A DNA stretch of 64,000 nt. Origin: Sugiyamaella lignohabitans (taxonomy: Eukaryota > Ascomycota > Dipodascomycetes > Dipodascales > Trichomonascaceae). Shown in pieces: positions 20,080 to 30,925 of the stretch. A model generated the notes under the pieces. It made no database searches. It worked only from the letters and a program-made list of their open reading frames with translations, and was not told the origin of the DNA. The stretch lies in NCBI RefSeq assembly GCF_001640025.1, contig NC_031672.1, positions 5,270,001 to 5,334,000 on the forward strand, in the 5' to 3' direction. Positions within the stretch are counted from its first letter, which is position 1. Each line of letters begins with the position of its first letter. The translations under genes and the position numbers were made by a program.

Positions 20080-21142
20080 TGTTTTTAACTCTTAATAATT
20101 TTTTGGTGATTCAATTTAGTTTTCGGGTTTGACAGTTGGTCGGCTTGTCAACTCCTTGGCCGAGTTGACTTTTATTAAAAATGAATATATATTAAAAATT
20201 TCCTCATCTAGATTTAATGATTCCATGTCTTTCATTATATACCATGCCGGCAACGGGGACAGATGACAAGAGATCTCAGTATTATTTACTATTATAATAA
20301 TTTATACCCCCTCCCCCTCCCTTTCTAACCGCCTAAAGCTGCAGGAGTAATTGTATAAATCCGTGCATACGGGTTTCGGTTCCTAATGCACATCACTGCG
20401 TACCCAAAATAGTATATCGTATATCACAAACGGAACCGGTGAACAGTTTGACTAAGTCACATGGGCCCGCTTCTGTTTGGTTCAGGATCTTGCGCGCGTT
20501 CATTAAAAATGCACATCTCCGTGTGCTGCAGCGAGCTTCGATATTATTTTGATAGATTAAGTGCTTATTTAAGTCTGCTGAAACTATACATACAATACAC
20601 CGAAACAGGAATCTTGCATTTGATACATGCAGTTATACGTACTGATCAACTCAACGATCCCACTCGAATTAGCCCCTTAACCATTTTGGTTAAGTGGGTG
20701 GAGGATTGACTGTCTTTCAATCTCTCAACGTGGTAGTGGAAAGCAGGGGTGAGGGGGGGACATGTATAAAAACACGCTAAACTACTCTTTTTGGGGCAAT
20801 TTCAACGGTGTAAAGGGTCCTGATTAATAAATCTCGAGACGCGTTAATCTCAGATAGAATAGAACAGTAACAAATTAACCTTTCAGACCAAAGCTGTTAG
20901 ACTTCGTTCGTCTGCCATGGGGCCCCACTTGTGAAGCTGCTGGTGCAGCCGTTAGCGGATGCAAACTTTGGTGTTTCGAGTTCTGCTTCTGCTTTTCTCC
21001 TGTTGCTGCTGCTGCGGTCACTGCAGTGTACGTATAAATAAAACAGCAGCATGGCATGGCGGCGGTTCGGAAGATAGTTAGCCGGACAGTCGCGGTCTCC
21101 ATTGTTATGATAATCATTATATGTGGATTGTTGTGCCTACAG
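20080..21142. other. Intergenic between tandem acyltransferase-like genes
   Basis: 1.06 kb. Contains a pyrimidine run near 20309-20325 and a CTG/CAG-like stretch near 20985-21015. A 94-codon minus-strand frame through the CAG region has no recognisable feature and is treated as chance. No RNA gene seen. Confidence 0.5.
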
Positions 21143-22916
21143 TTACTCAATAAGATCACTAAGATAACCTAAAAAATAATCGCGAATTTCAGCACAATGA
21201 GATCTTGTCAACTTGTCATCGTCGCCAGCAACGCTTATTGAAAATGAAAGTGGGCCATTAGGTACACTAACGCTATTGAGCAAAAACGGTGCTCCCAGTG
21301 ACGATGACGCTTGTGCAAAAACAAGCTTGGCGATCGAGAAGGTGCTATTGCTTCCACCAATCCTAGTGCCATTGCTGCTGGAGGCCGACACAGACACGTT
21401 GCCGAGATTTGAGATCTCCGCAAAAGAACGTCTGCCATGTTTCAGAGGCTTCAACAAATACTTACGTACATCTAAGTATCCAAGCATGCCGGCCGTATAA
21501 GCAGGAGATCTATTAATCAGACTTTGACCCAATCCAGATATGAATGTTTTAGCAATTGCTTCCAATGGCTGATCTTTAATATCCGAATCTAATTTAATAA
21601 CATGATCGTAGGAGAAGACATAATTTCCTAGACTTCGGGCGCTCTCGATCTTATCATCGATAAAATATCGACGCGCATTTATGGGACATGCGTAGATCAA
21701 ATCCCGATCTGTGAGGATATTGGAGTTTGCTGCTACATGTGCATACAGCGACTTCATATGTAAAGCAGCCAAAACCCCTGTCAACGAAGTATTATGGTTA
21801 CGGGCGTAAGCAAGGAGTCGTGACAGCTTATCGGCATCAATGTCAAAAAAAACCGTCTGAGATCTGAAGGGACGCAAGGGCTTAGGAGGTTGCCACCCAG
21901 TTTCTTCCTGTGGTTCTGGCTTCTTAAAAAATGTTTCCTGAATCAGTGTTTTGAACATAAAAAAAAACGATGGGCGCATGTCAACCTTATCCTCAATTGG
22001 TTCTGACAGGTTTCTAGGTATTAAGTTAAAGTTAGACTTGATACCGGGGGTATTATCGGCACCGCGGCTCCTGCAGTAGGCCAGTTTCTTCTCCGTCGAG
22101 GCGGTTCCCAATGTAGTAGGTTTACCAGTGCTACTGGTGGTAGTCGCTTCATGTTCAGCTGTAGCTGGCTGAGACACAACTGCAGCGGCATCGGAACTGC
22201 CGTCAATTGCAGCATGTTCTTCTACGCAGACGTTCAATGCCTCTACCAATTTTGCGTGGAAAATTGCACCTGAATTTCCGTCAAATATAGAATGATCGAA
22301 ACCCCACACAACCTGCTGTTCTGTATCTTTCCCAATGATATATAATCGCCAACATGGGCGCAGTTCATCGTCGTACATTGGAGATGATTGTTCCCAATCG
22401 ACGTTAAACAATTTATCATTTACAAATGTTTCGAGATCGGTTTCCTCTGGTAGAAACTCAACTATCAAGTCTAGATTTATTCTCAGGAGTTGCCTTACAA
22501 CTGGATTAGGTTTGGAGTTGTCAGCTGAAATATTAAAAACATTGGCCGTTAATAAAGTGTTTTCCTTCATAATTTTTTCCAGCGCTGGGTAAAGTGTGCT
22601 TTTGGTCAGGGGCTTGTTGTATACCGCTGCTACTATTACCATGGGCATCATCTTTAATACATGCCGATAAGCAGAGTATTTTTCCAAGTTTCCTAAGCAG
22701 TTAGTTAAAATAATAATATGGGACGGCACCCAGACGGTTTGATGCTTGCTTGCTGTTGAGAATAGTTAAAGTTGTCTCCGCTCTCAGCTATTCTCTCAAC
22801 AACATTTCAGTCAATTGTCATTGCCGGTGGCGGGCTAAGCATCTCAATAACTTGCAGGAAAAGGGCAGTTGTAACATGCTATTACGCCTTAGTTACTTAC
22901 CAATTTCACGTTCCAT
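21143..22916 (-). CDS. Alcohol O-acetyltransferase-like enzyme, two exons
   Basis: Exon 1 is only 16 nt (22916-22901, MEREI plus one base); exon 2 is 22692-21143. The 208-nt intron has a GTAAGT donor and AACTAACTGCTTAG at its 3' end. Joining gives MEREIGNLEKYSAYRHVLK, the usual AATase family opening (G-x-LE-x-Y-x-A-x-RH). The 521-aa product has an intact HxxxDG motif: FDHSIFDG with His139 and Asp143. It also has a family-typical C-terminal block (LNSVSVPNGPLSFSIS). A Thr/Ser-rich insert lies near residues 180-215. Members transfer acetyl from acetyl-CoA to alcohols (volatile esters) or sterols (Atf2 type); substrate cannot be told here. Tandem with the His-less paralogue. Confidence 0.82.
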
Positions 22917-23558
22917 TTTGTTTTTACGATACTGATGAATAATTCAAATAATATTTTCAGTTATTTTTCAGTAATTTTTCTTGTCCTTTGATCTGGATCC
23001 ATTATGGCGACAAGAAATGTATGCTGTTTTATAATGTTTTGACTAGCTGCATGTTCGGAAGAGTAGCCCCGTATCGTCTTAACGGGTGGGGCTGACTCCG
23101 ACGAGGAGCTAGATACTGATAGTCTTTGTAGGTCCGATATGTTATTTAATATCATTTAAACCCCCGATTCTAGTTATCAGGTTTTGTAGTTAGTGTTAGT
23201 TGTACATTTGGGAACTTGGTAAGTATGGACAAATTCTGACCGACATGTCCACCCATAACAACTTTCGTCCTGTACGTGCCGTTTAGCTATCGTAATGTGA
23301 TGTCTATGAACTTCTTTCTAACGGTCGACAAAAAGGAGTAAAGCATGCAACCAATCCATTTGTGAAAGGCCCGATATAAATTTGGAAATAGATACACAAT
23401 TATAAAGCAGAGAACTAACCTCAATACGACATTTTTAGGAAGTAGACAATTATCGAACATTTTTGCGTCCGATCCGACAGATCTCTGCAGCTACCCCTGG
23501 ATTTACCGAATCCAACAAGGATGTAAGGGTTAATAGCCCTAAGCAGCGATTCACTACA
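22917..23558. other. Intergenic, one doubtful small frame
   Basis: About 640 bp between the acetyltransferase start and the HNT3 stop, both minus strand. A 64-codon ATG frame is listed separately. ACTAACACTAAC near 23187-23198 (minus strand) resembles a branch site and could belong to a leader intron. Confidence 0.4.
22961..23155 (-). CDS. Doubtful small Ser-rich open frame
   Basis: 64 codons from a true ATG at 23155. It begins MILNNISDLQRLSVSSSSSE and is rich in Ser and charged residues at its end (DPDQRTRKITEK). No family recognised. A branch-site-like sequence lies 30-45 bp upstream, so it could be an exon. Codon content looks plausible but the length is within chance. Confidence 0.2.
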   Translation of the reverse strand: MILNNISDLQRLSVSSSSSESAPPVKTIRGYSSEHAASQNIIKQHTFLVAIMDPDQRTRKITEK

Positions 23559-24407
23559 TTACAACGGGTCGAATCTCTTATTGTATTCGGCAGACAAGTG
23601 TTCTTTTAACGCTTTAAAAGACCGGCCGAAATCCTTCTGACACCAGCAGCAAACAAGTGATTTCTTTCCAACCAAGTTAGTCATATAAGCAGAGTTGTAT
23701 CTCTTGTCAAAGGGATCGAGATTTGGAATATCATCAAAATCAACAAAAAAACTCGTGCTAAATGAGTTGTAATGTTTAGCATTCTTCATCCTCTGCGAGC
23801 ACATATCTTTTGATATGATATGGATATGGAGGTTGCTCAGAGAAGGCACAGCATGAACACCTACTCTTATGTAGTCATAAACTTCCTCCAAATCAATATC
23901 ACTAGAGTTGGTTTTTTCAGCCACATTCTGCTTAATCAGAGAAGAATCCATTAGACCATCAGACAATACGTCACTTCTGTTTTCTTCATTGCTGTCATTG
24001 TTTGCAACTGGCTTAACGTCCAGACTAGACCTGTCACTGTCTATGGCCGTCTCACTACGAATACCTTTCATGAACACTTTGTAAGCCTCCAGACGAAACT
24101 TATCTACTATAACCTTTGTCTTGGCATAAACAGCTTCATTCACGAGACCCTTCAATGGGTGAAGCCGAGTAATCCGTTTGTCTCTTGGCATTACGAGCCA
24201 ATGTACCCTTGCTTTCGGATACGCATCTTTTAATACCACGAAGTCATCATTGTAAAATATAACACCTTCACATTGCTTAGGATCATCAATATACTTTTGC
24301 AGCAAATGCTGAAACTACAGTCGTCAATTAGTTTCTGACTGGTGGATAATACTCATTTCAAAAGCTTAAACACATTGTCAACTTACAGCATTGCGATTTT
24401 TAGCCAT
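23559..24407 (-). CDS. HNT3: Aprataxin-like DNA 5'-adenylate hydrolase HNT3, two exons
   Basis: Exon 1 is 24407-24387 (MAKNRNA); exon 2 starts at 24314 (TAG acceptor) or 24308 (CAG acceptor), both in frame, and ends at 23559. The 72-nt intron has a GTAAGT donor and an AACTAAT branch. The product is 258 aa (or 256). A split HIT domain shows YPKARVHWLVMPRDK and the catalytic triad region HAVPSLSNLHIHIISKD (HxHxH-type). A C-terminal zinc finger follows: CCWCQKDF...LKEHLSAEYNKRF. The family reverses abortive ligation by removing 5'-AMP from DNA ends. The region between the two HIT parts carries a Ser/Asn-rich insert (about residues 105-150). Confidence 0.92.
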
Positions 24408-24859
24408 GGTCTTGTCTACTGCTTATATGGAGCCATACTTATGAAACAAATATACCATTAATGTTTATAGTCCTTCAAACCATAGTTGAATAACACTGCT
24501 AAACACTCAATATGAACTCAAACAAAGACTCTCGCGAGACGGGAAATTAGCGTTTAGCTCACCATCGGTAGCCAAGTGTTAAAGCCCCCAATGATTCAGT
24601 TAAGTTGCAGAATCTCTGGGGGTCTACCATATACAGGCATATACCCCGGCCCTATACACCCTACCCTAATTTTTCACTACGCGATTTAAGCGGGGCGGCA
24701 TGCCTGCCACGTAACTCTCTCTAGCTGCGAGCCCAGTCAGCCTCTCATGCCATCGGCTACGTAACTTCAATCCTCGAAGCACGAAACACTTTACAAATCT
24801 ACGCGGTTGACAAGCACAAGCCTTTATTGAAATTAGGGATCGGTTAACACAAAAGAACA
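24408..24859. other. Divergent promoter HNT3 / SEC61
   Basis: 452 bp. Contains ACACCCTACCCTAA at 24657-24670 (TTAGGG-type). GC-rich patches flank it near 24690-24760. No RNA gene seen. Confidence 0.55.
24657..24670. promoter_or_regulatory. TTAGGG-type site between HNT3 and SEC61
   Basis: ACACCCTACCCTAA, about 190 bp before the SEC61 ATG and 250 bp before HNT3. Imperfect double CCCTAA unit; candidate site of a Tbf1-like factor. Confidence 0.3.
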
Positions 24860-26539
24860 ATGAGTGGTATGTATGATAACTAGAGAGTTCTGAAAGGTAG
24901 AGAGAGTTATGGAGTGGAATCAAATATTCCTTTGGATGATATTTCAGACACTTGGTTTATGACCTGCGGCATTGCTGAACGAGTTACAGATACTGACGAC
25001 TGTTTGTCATTACGATTCATTTCATTTTTAAAATTTATATCTATTTCAACCATCTCTATTATGATTCACATTTTATGGTTCAGCGGACGATTAGATGATT
25101 AGAGGATAGTCCGGAAGAGCACTAGCTAACAAAATGTAGTTCGATTTCTTGATTTGGTGAAACCATTCACCCCGTTTTTGCCAGAGGTGGCAGCACCAGA
25201 GCGGAAGGTGCCATATCAACAAAAGATCATGTGGACTGCAGTGACGCTATTGATATTCTTGGTCATGAGTGAGATGCCCTTGTATGGAATTGTGTCTTCA
25301 GATAGTAGTGACCCTTTACTATGGCTACGTATGATGTTGGCCAGTAACCGTGGTACATTGATGGAGCTGGGTATTACTCCTATTGTTTCTGCCGGAATGG
25401 TTTTTCAACTGCTAGGTGGTACACATTTGATTGAAGTCAACATGGAAGACAAAGCCGACCGTGAATTATTCCAAACTGCTCAAAAGCTTTTGGCTATTAT
25501 TTTGTCTCTTGGTCAAGCTACCGTCTATGTGCTGACTGGTATGTACGGTGTTCCTTCTAGTTTGGGAACTGGTGTCTGTTTGCTTTTGATTCTTCAGCTC
25601 GTCTTTGCTGGCTTGATTGTCATCTTACTTGACGAGTTGTTGCAAAAGGGATACGGTTTGGGTAGCGGTATCTCATTGTTCATTGCTACCAACATCTGTG
25701 AGCAAGTTCTTTGGAAGGCTTTCTCTCCAAACACAGTTAACAGTGGTAGAGGTTTCGAGTTCGAGGGCGCTGTTATCTCACTTGTCCATCTTCTGGTCAC
25801 TAGAAAGGATAAAAAGAGAGCTCTGATCGAGGCTTTTTACCGTAGTAACTTGCCCAACATGTTCCAATTGTTGACCACTCTTGGTGTCTTTTTGGTTGTT
25901 GTCTACTTGCAAGGATTTAGAGTCGATATCCCCGTCAAGAGTACCAAGGCTAGAGGTCCCTATGGAGTCTACCCTATCCGTCTTTTCTACACCAGTAACT
26001 TGCCAATTATGCTTCAGTCAACTTTGACCAGTAATGTTTTCATTATTTCTCAAATGATTTTCTCTCGTTACCCTGAATCTCTTCTTTCTCAATTGATTGG
26101 TGTTTGGGAACCTCGTCCTGGTAGTGCCCAATTGTATGCTGTTTCAGGTTTGGCTTATTACATGCAACCTCCTTTCAGCTGGACCGAAGCCCTTCTTGAT
26201 CCTATCAAGACGGTCATTTATGTAACTTTTGTTCTCTCTGCTTGTGCTGTCTTTTCCAAGACTTGGATTGAGATTTCCGGTACCAGTCCCCGTGACGTTG
26301 CCAAACAATTCAAAGACCAGGGATTGGTAATTGCTGGTCGTAGAGAAACCTCAGTCTACAAGGAACTTAAGCGCATCATTCCCACCGCCGCCGCCCTCGG
26401 CGGAGCGACTATCGGTGCTTTGTCCGTTGTCAGTGATCTTCTGGGAACTCTTGGCAGTGGTACTGGTATTCTTCTTGCTGTAACAACTATTTATGGCTAT
26501 TTTGAAGCTGCGGCTAAAGAGGGCGCTATCAAATTTTAA
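24860..26539 (+). CDS. SEC61: ER translocon channel SEC61, two exons with 7-nt first exon
   Basis: Exon 1 is 24860-24866 (ATG AGT G) and exon 2 is 25140-26539. The 273-nt intron has a GTATGT donor and AGCTAACAAAATGTAG at its 3' end. Joining gives [19 protein letters not shown], matching the yeast Sec61 start (MSSNRVLDLFKPF). Without the splice there is no ATG in a suitable place. The 468-aa product has ten predicted membrane segments, plug-region [15 protein letters not shown] and the cytosolic loop [19 protein letters not shown] that contacts the ribosome. It forms the protein-conducting pore with Sbh1 and Sss1. Yeast Sec61 is 480 aa. Confidence 0.96.
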
Positions 26540-26692
26540 GGGATAGTGTTTAGCACTCGGCGTACCTTTGGTGGCCATATCTAAAATCATGTAAAGGACT
26601 GGAACCCCATAAAAATATAAATAATCAGCAAATATGTATAGCATCTATAGGGAAGGAGTACCAGGGTTCATTCGTTGCATCCTGCAGAAGCT

Positions 26693-26878
26693 TCATATCC
26701 AGAAACTGTCCTCGTTCACTCCACCCGCTGGATAGATAATGTGGGCAACCTCGTAAAGGGAAGATTCACTGTGTATTGTGAGGAGCTCTGAAATGGTATC
26801 GTCGGGAGCATTAATCCCATCAAGATCGGAGATTAGTCCACGCTTGATAGCTTGTATGTTGACCACTTTAGTAACAGA
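26693..26878 (-). pseudogene. Coding-like open frame, unknown, possible exon or remnant
   Basis: 61 sense codons ending in TGA at 26693-26695, without an ATG at the start of the open stretch. The translation reads like real protein (for example DLDGINAPDDTISELL and YEVAHIIYPAGG). A second stretch at 26976-27240 (minus) reads AIDGRVIPMKPAVI...KLPKKGAICRYVHS and carries a GTGAGT donor-like site. I could not join the two with canonical CTAAC-type introns. They may be two exons, or remnants of a decayed gene. Family not recognised. Confidence 0.25.
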
Positions 26879-27415
26879 TCATCGCGTTTAAATTGATCAT
26901 ATACTTTTCGCGTTTGACAGAAGCGTCCATCAAAAGATACAGATGGGCCTATAACAGTGAGCTAGTTTAGACCAGCTAATAATCTTCCGCCACACAGACA
27001 GCGATCGATCGCTGATGTGTACTCTTGTTTTCAAGGCTGCATGAAAGCCACGACGACACCGTCGCAATCCGAATCGTGCAGAATTCGTACATTCTTTCAT
27101 GAACGAACTCACAAGCCACTCCTATTGAATGAACATATCTACAAATGGCGCCTTTCTTAGGTAATTTATGTATCTTCTCTTTTACATGTATAACTGCTGG
27201 TTTCATTGGTATTACCCGTCCGTCAATAGCTAACAAAGAGAAAGATTGACAGGATTAAAGTTCATGGAATCCGCCTATACTGTATGAGGACCCCTGGTAT
27301 GAGCAATGATATTGCCGTCAGTAACGACTAGCCCCTTGATCGCCTGCCGTCACTGTCGATCCACTGATTCTCGAGCAGCGAACGCGGAATAACTCTTTCC
27401 CAGCTCAGGGTCTGG

Positions 27416-27658
27416 TTAAGCGGGAGTTTCGGACTCTATTTCAGTCTCCATTCCTGGTAAACACAATTTACTGATTAGGGATGATAAGAGCCTATTATTG
27501 CCTTGAGTAGGTTCAAATGATTTTCTTCTCTTCAGAATTTCGACTGTTTTGGCCGTGTATGCCGGTTGTTGTAAAGTTAAGTCTGTTTTTGTGTTTACAG
27601 TGATAGGAGCCACGATGCAGATACCAGACAACAGCCTACTACCGCCGTTCAAAACCAT
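27416..27658 (-). CDS. Small hypothetical protein
   Basis: 80 codons from a true ATG at 27658, beginning MVLNGGSRLLSGICIVAP. The N-terminal part is mildly hydrophobic with Arg, which could suit a mitochondrial or secretory leader. The C-terminus is acidic (METEIESETPA). AT-rich TATA-like sequence lies upstream. No family recognised; may be chance. Confidence 0.25.
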   Translation of the reverse strand: MVLNGGSRLLSGICIVAPITVNTKTDLTLQQPAYTAKTVEILKRRKSFEPTQGNNRLLSSLISKLCLPGMETEIESETPA

Positions 27659-28974
27659 AAAAAAAATGTCAAATAGCTATACTATACTTCCCGTAGAGTG
27701 ATTTTTTATTAGATCACAGATATACGAGCTGGAAGGCTACCTCCCTTGGGTTTCAAGACTACGTAATCACTAGCTTATGGCTAGCATGAAAGTAAGCTAA
27801 TGGATGATGCTCACTGGCATCAGCACATGTGGTGCTCTACAAACAGATTTATGCGTCGACGATCCCGTTGAAAGAGAAGTTTTTCCATGCTATGCGACGG
27901 TGGCTTCCCTTAAAAACAGCAATCACCACTACAATACCTAGCATGACAGGTATGACGGACTACTTCAAGGTTTTTGCAAGTGACGTATGAGGCAACGCAA
28001 TTCGAGCGTGCTTCCTTTACTGTTCGGTGCGTGGCTGAGCCCTTAGCGGACCACTCGAAAAGCGGGTGCTATTGATACTCAATCGACGCCCTTGTTTTCC
28101 CGCTCGCAAAAGTGATTTTAAATCTTCGGGCTGTTCTGCCCTGACTCGTATCAGGCTGATATTCTTGTAATCTAGGAACAGCTAAAGGTCATCTACATCG
28201 GAATCTGGTATAGTACATGTATAAAAAGAAACGTGTATATGCACGCATCAACGCCTATGGTGGAGATCACCTTGATCGCATTTTGTGTCCCTCGGTTCCA
28301 CGACCTATTAATACACGCGGTGTATTATCTGCCTTGATGCTTGTCAGATTGAAAAATATATAATGAGCTATAAAACAAGCATGACCATCTGACTATAAAC
28401 GGGTTTAAACTCAAGTGTGTCTATGTACAGATAAGACTGGCAACTACTGTGAACCGAGACAAAGTGCAATGACGGGCTGCGGATCTCATGCTGCTATTAC
28501 TATGCATATCGAGGGGCGGCTATGCAAAGAGAGAGGCAGCAGAAGTGCAGATCAGATGCACACTGGCTGCAACATTTAAGTGAATGTCCTAATTATACAC
28601 ATGAAGCGCCATTTGGAAGTGAAAAATGATGTTAAAAAAAGAAACGCATGAAAAACAAATCAACACCAAAAAAATAATAACAAGTACGCCAAACTCTCGT
28701 AATCACTGTGCTGTGTGTATGAAATATATATGTAATCGATTCCAGCTTGTTTTACATTTTTGGATGTTTTAGTCGAAACTGAAGTACACAAAATATTTAT
28801 TCAGGGGGGCTCTAATAGGTGCAAAAAGGGCTGTTTAAAAGATTCTCTATATCATCATTTGGCTTAAACCTGTTTTTTTTTTTCCCTCGGTCACTACTAC
28901 ACCCAAGTATTTTCAGGGGAACCGGAACCAATATAGCAGAAGAATACTACAACTTAGACATTTGCATTTGGAAA

Positions 28975-29310
28975 ATGAAGCTGCTAGCATCACTTCTCAC
29001 TTTGTCGGCACTGACTCCAGTACTAGCTAAGATTGATTTCCTGCCCACGCCTTGGACTCCAGGGCCGTCAATGCCGGCACCTACAACACAAGCACAAACA
29101 CTTGTATGGTCGACACAGACCCTTGCAAATGGACAGAAGACAACCATCCAGGTCCCTTACACTCAGGTTTTCACACAGAGATTTGTTAGTGTCGACGTCC
29201 CTCCAGCTGGCTCTGTTGGACTCGGAAAGTGGTCTTCCAATGGAGGTAAAGTTGGCGTTGTCAAACCAACTCAATATTTGACCGTCACTACTGCGCGTTC
29301 CAAATCCTGA
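28975..29310 (+). CDS. Small secreted KRE1-like cell-wall protein, paralogue
   Basis: 111 aa from the ATG at 28975. The open frame extends 52 codons further upstream, but the sequence at 28975 starts a clean signal peptide (MKLLASLLTLSALTPVLA). A Pro/Thr linker (TPWTPGPSMPAPTTQAQT) precedes the family module: PPAGSVGLG...GKVGVVKPTQYLTVTT. This module matches that of the gene at 413-794 almost position for position, so the two are paralogues, although this copy lacks the intron. No GPI tail seen. Predicted secreted or wall-bound; exact role unknown. Single exon in an otherwise gene-poor stretch. Confidence 0.75.
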   Translation: MKLLASLLTLSALTPVLAKIDFLPTPWTPGPSMPAPTTQAQTLVWSTQTLANGQKTTIQVPYTQVFTQRFVSVDVPPAGSVGLGKWSSNGGKVGVVKPTQYLTVTTARSKS

Positions 29311-29514
29311 GCATATTTCATATCCTTCTGATAGAGATAAGAAAAACTGCATTCTTCTTAGCATCATTTATCATTATTGCATTATTCCCTCTTCTGTGGT
29401 AAGCGCCGGATCACCATCCTTAGTTGAGGTTCCCTTATATATTTAGTTTAGAACAATATTCATAGTGGCAGTTATAACATTTTTTTTATTCATACTCGTT
29501 ACTTCATATCGATT

Positions 29515-30651
29515 CTAACTTAATAAATAAACTTCGCGTGCTTCGCGAACAACACCAATCCAATTAATAAAACTACTAAACAGTACCTGATAGTCTTCAG
29601 CTGGTAGAAGTATACCTTTGTCATGAAGCGCCAAGATGAATATACAAATTAGCTTAACGCCGTTTTCTGTGAGACTCGTTTGTTGAAGATTGAATGATAC
29701 AAACTCATAAATCAACAAACGAACATCATCTTCGCCTCCTACCAAGTTGCCAAGTATAATCATATGAACAAAATCCACACTGACATTGGTAGCTTTGACT
29801 CTTGTAAGTTGCCTCAAAACCTCAACTCGATATTCTTTTGTGGTATTGGGGCTCACTAGAAATCGCTGAAAAATCTCAGCTGTAACTGAATTGAAAGGGT
29901 TAAAAATAGCCTCCGGGATCGTCACAACAATTCCCGATTTTCGGTTCTCAGCTATAATTTTATCCACCAGCTCATTTACCAGCTCTCTTTCATGACGCGA
30001 GCCATGTTCCTTATTCTCATGTATTCTCTCCAGAGCGGTGAAAGGACCAACAGGATCTAGCACCGTCATAGTCTTGTCTAAAGTAGCTTCATCAATCCAG
30101 TGGGATTTTAAGATACTACGAAGCTTTGAAGTATCAATACTTGCCGGATCATGAACCGTATCCAGGCCCGCCTCTTCCGTGGTCACATTAACGCTTCTGC
30201 AATTACTTCGATCCAGTCTATCAGCCAGAGACGCATTCTGAGATAGAATTGCATATAACAATTTGCCTAGATTCGATTTCCCTAGACCATGCTCTTCAAG
30301 TCTATTAAGCAGTCGTACAAAGTGAACGACGAATGGATTCTTTGCTAGTCCATCTGCCCGGTATAGACGGTACATAACGTACTCTCCAACAACCACTGGG
30401 TAAAAATGTGGACCATCTAGCTCGTCATTATCAGCATGTTTATAATCGCTCAATGTCTCCACACACAACCGTTGTAGTATACTAGCAACTTGGAATCTCA
30501 GCCCATCTTCGTTAGCTGTGATCTTATCTGTACCAGTAGAATGTGTAATTTCTGTATAGACCGAAGACAGAGATCTCAAAGGTTTGCATACAATCTGGTC
30601 AACGGCTTCTTTTATCGCACTCTCCATTGAGTTGCCATCCTGACTAGCCAT
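29515..30651 (-). CDS. NOT11/CNOT11-like CCR4-NOT subunit candidate
   Basis: 378 aa from the first in-frame ATG (30651, MASQDGNSM). The frame is open further upstream but only from a TTG. The C-terminal ~190 residues show the pattern I associate with the CNOT11 (C2orf29, DUF2363) domain. These are NPFNSVTAEIFQRFL, the helix with SVDFVHMIILGNLVGGE, then NGVKLICIFILALHDKGIL, and the ending FINWIGVVREAREVYLL. They line up with human LPPEFIHLYISNCI..., VRLVCVFLQSLIRNKI and FSRIREAAGLFRLL. The N-terminal half is helical without known motifs. CNOT11 with CNOT10 forms a module of the CCR4-NOT deadenylase; S. cerevisiae lacks it. Start is preceded by a short overlapping upstream frame. Confidence 0.6.
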   Translation of the reverse strand: MASQDGNSMESAIKEAVDQIVCKPLRSLSSVYTEITHSTGTDKITANEDGLRFQVASILQRLCVETLSDYKHADNDELDGPHFYPVVVGEYVMYRLYRADGLAKNPFVVHFVRLLNRLEEHGLGKSNLGKLLYAILSQNASLADRLDRSNCRSVNVTTEEAGLDTVHDPASIDTSKLRSILKSHWIDEATLDKTMTVLDPVGPFTALERIHENKEHGSRHERELVNELVDKIIAENRKSGIVVTIPEAIFNPFNSVTAEIFQRFLVSPNTTKEYRVEVLRQLTRVKATNVSVDFVHMIILGNLVGGEDDVRLLIYEFVSFNLQQTSLTENGVKLICIFILALHDKGILLPAEDYQVLFSSFINWIGVVREAREVYLLS

Positions 30652-30925
30652 GTCTTGATCCAAGGTTGTATGACATGGCAAGGCTGAGCGACGGGGCCAT
30701 TTGGACCCGTCTAATCCTCGCCTACAGATTTCAAAATGGGAAACCCCACAAAATCAAGGCTAGCTAATCGATAGAACGTAGGCACGAACTATAAGCTATA
30801 TATAGACGTATAGTTACAAATAATATATTTTGCAATTACACAGCAAAAAATACACAGACATTAAAAACGAAATAAACAACTTTGTTTAATTTCCCAAGTT
30901 TTCACGTTTTGTCGTTGTTACTTGT

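Larger units (their letters stand above)
26540..28974. other. Gene-poor region, possible gene remnants
   Basis: 2.4 kb between SEC61 and the second KRE1-like gene. Three minus-strand frames with some coding character are listed separately. The rest (27.7-28.9 kb) is AT-rich with no frame of note. No tRNA boxes, LTR pairs or transposase signatures recognised. Confidence 0.45.

Noticed and set aside
20875..21159. 94-codon minus-strand frame over a CAG/CTG stretch
   Set aside because: Low complexity and no homology signal; overlaps the end of the acetyltransferase gene.
24914..25102. 62-codon plus-strand frame before SEC61
   Set aside because: Falls inside the SEC61 intron and is not in frame with either exon.
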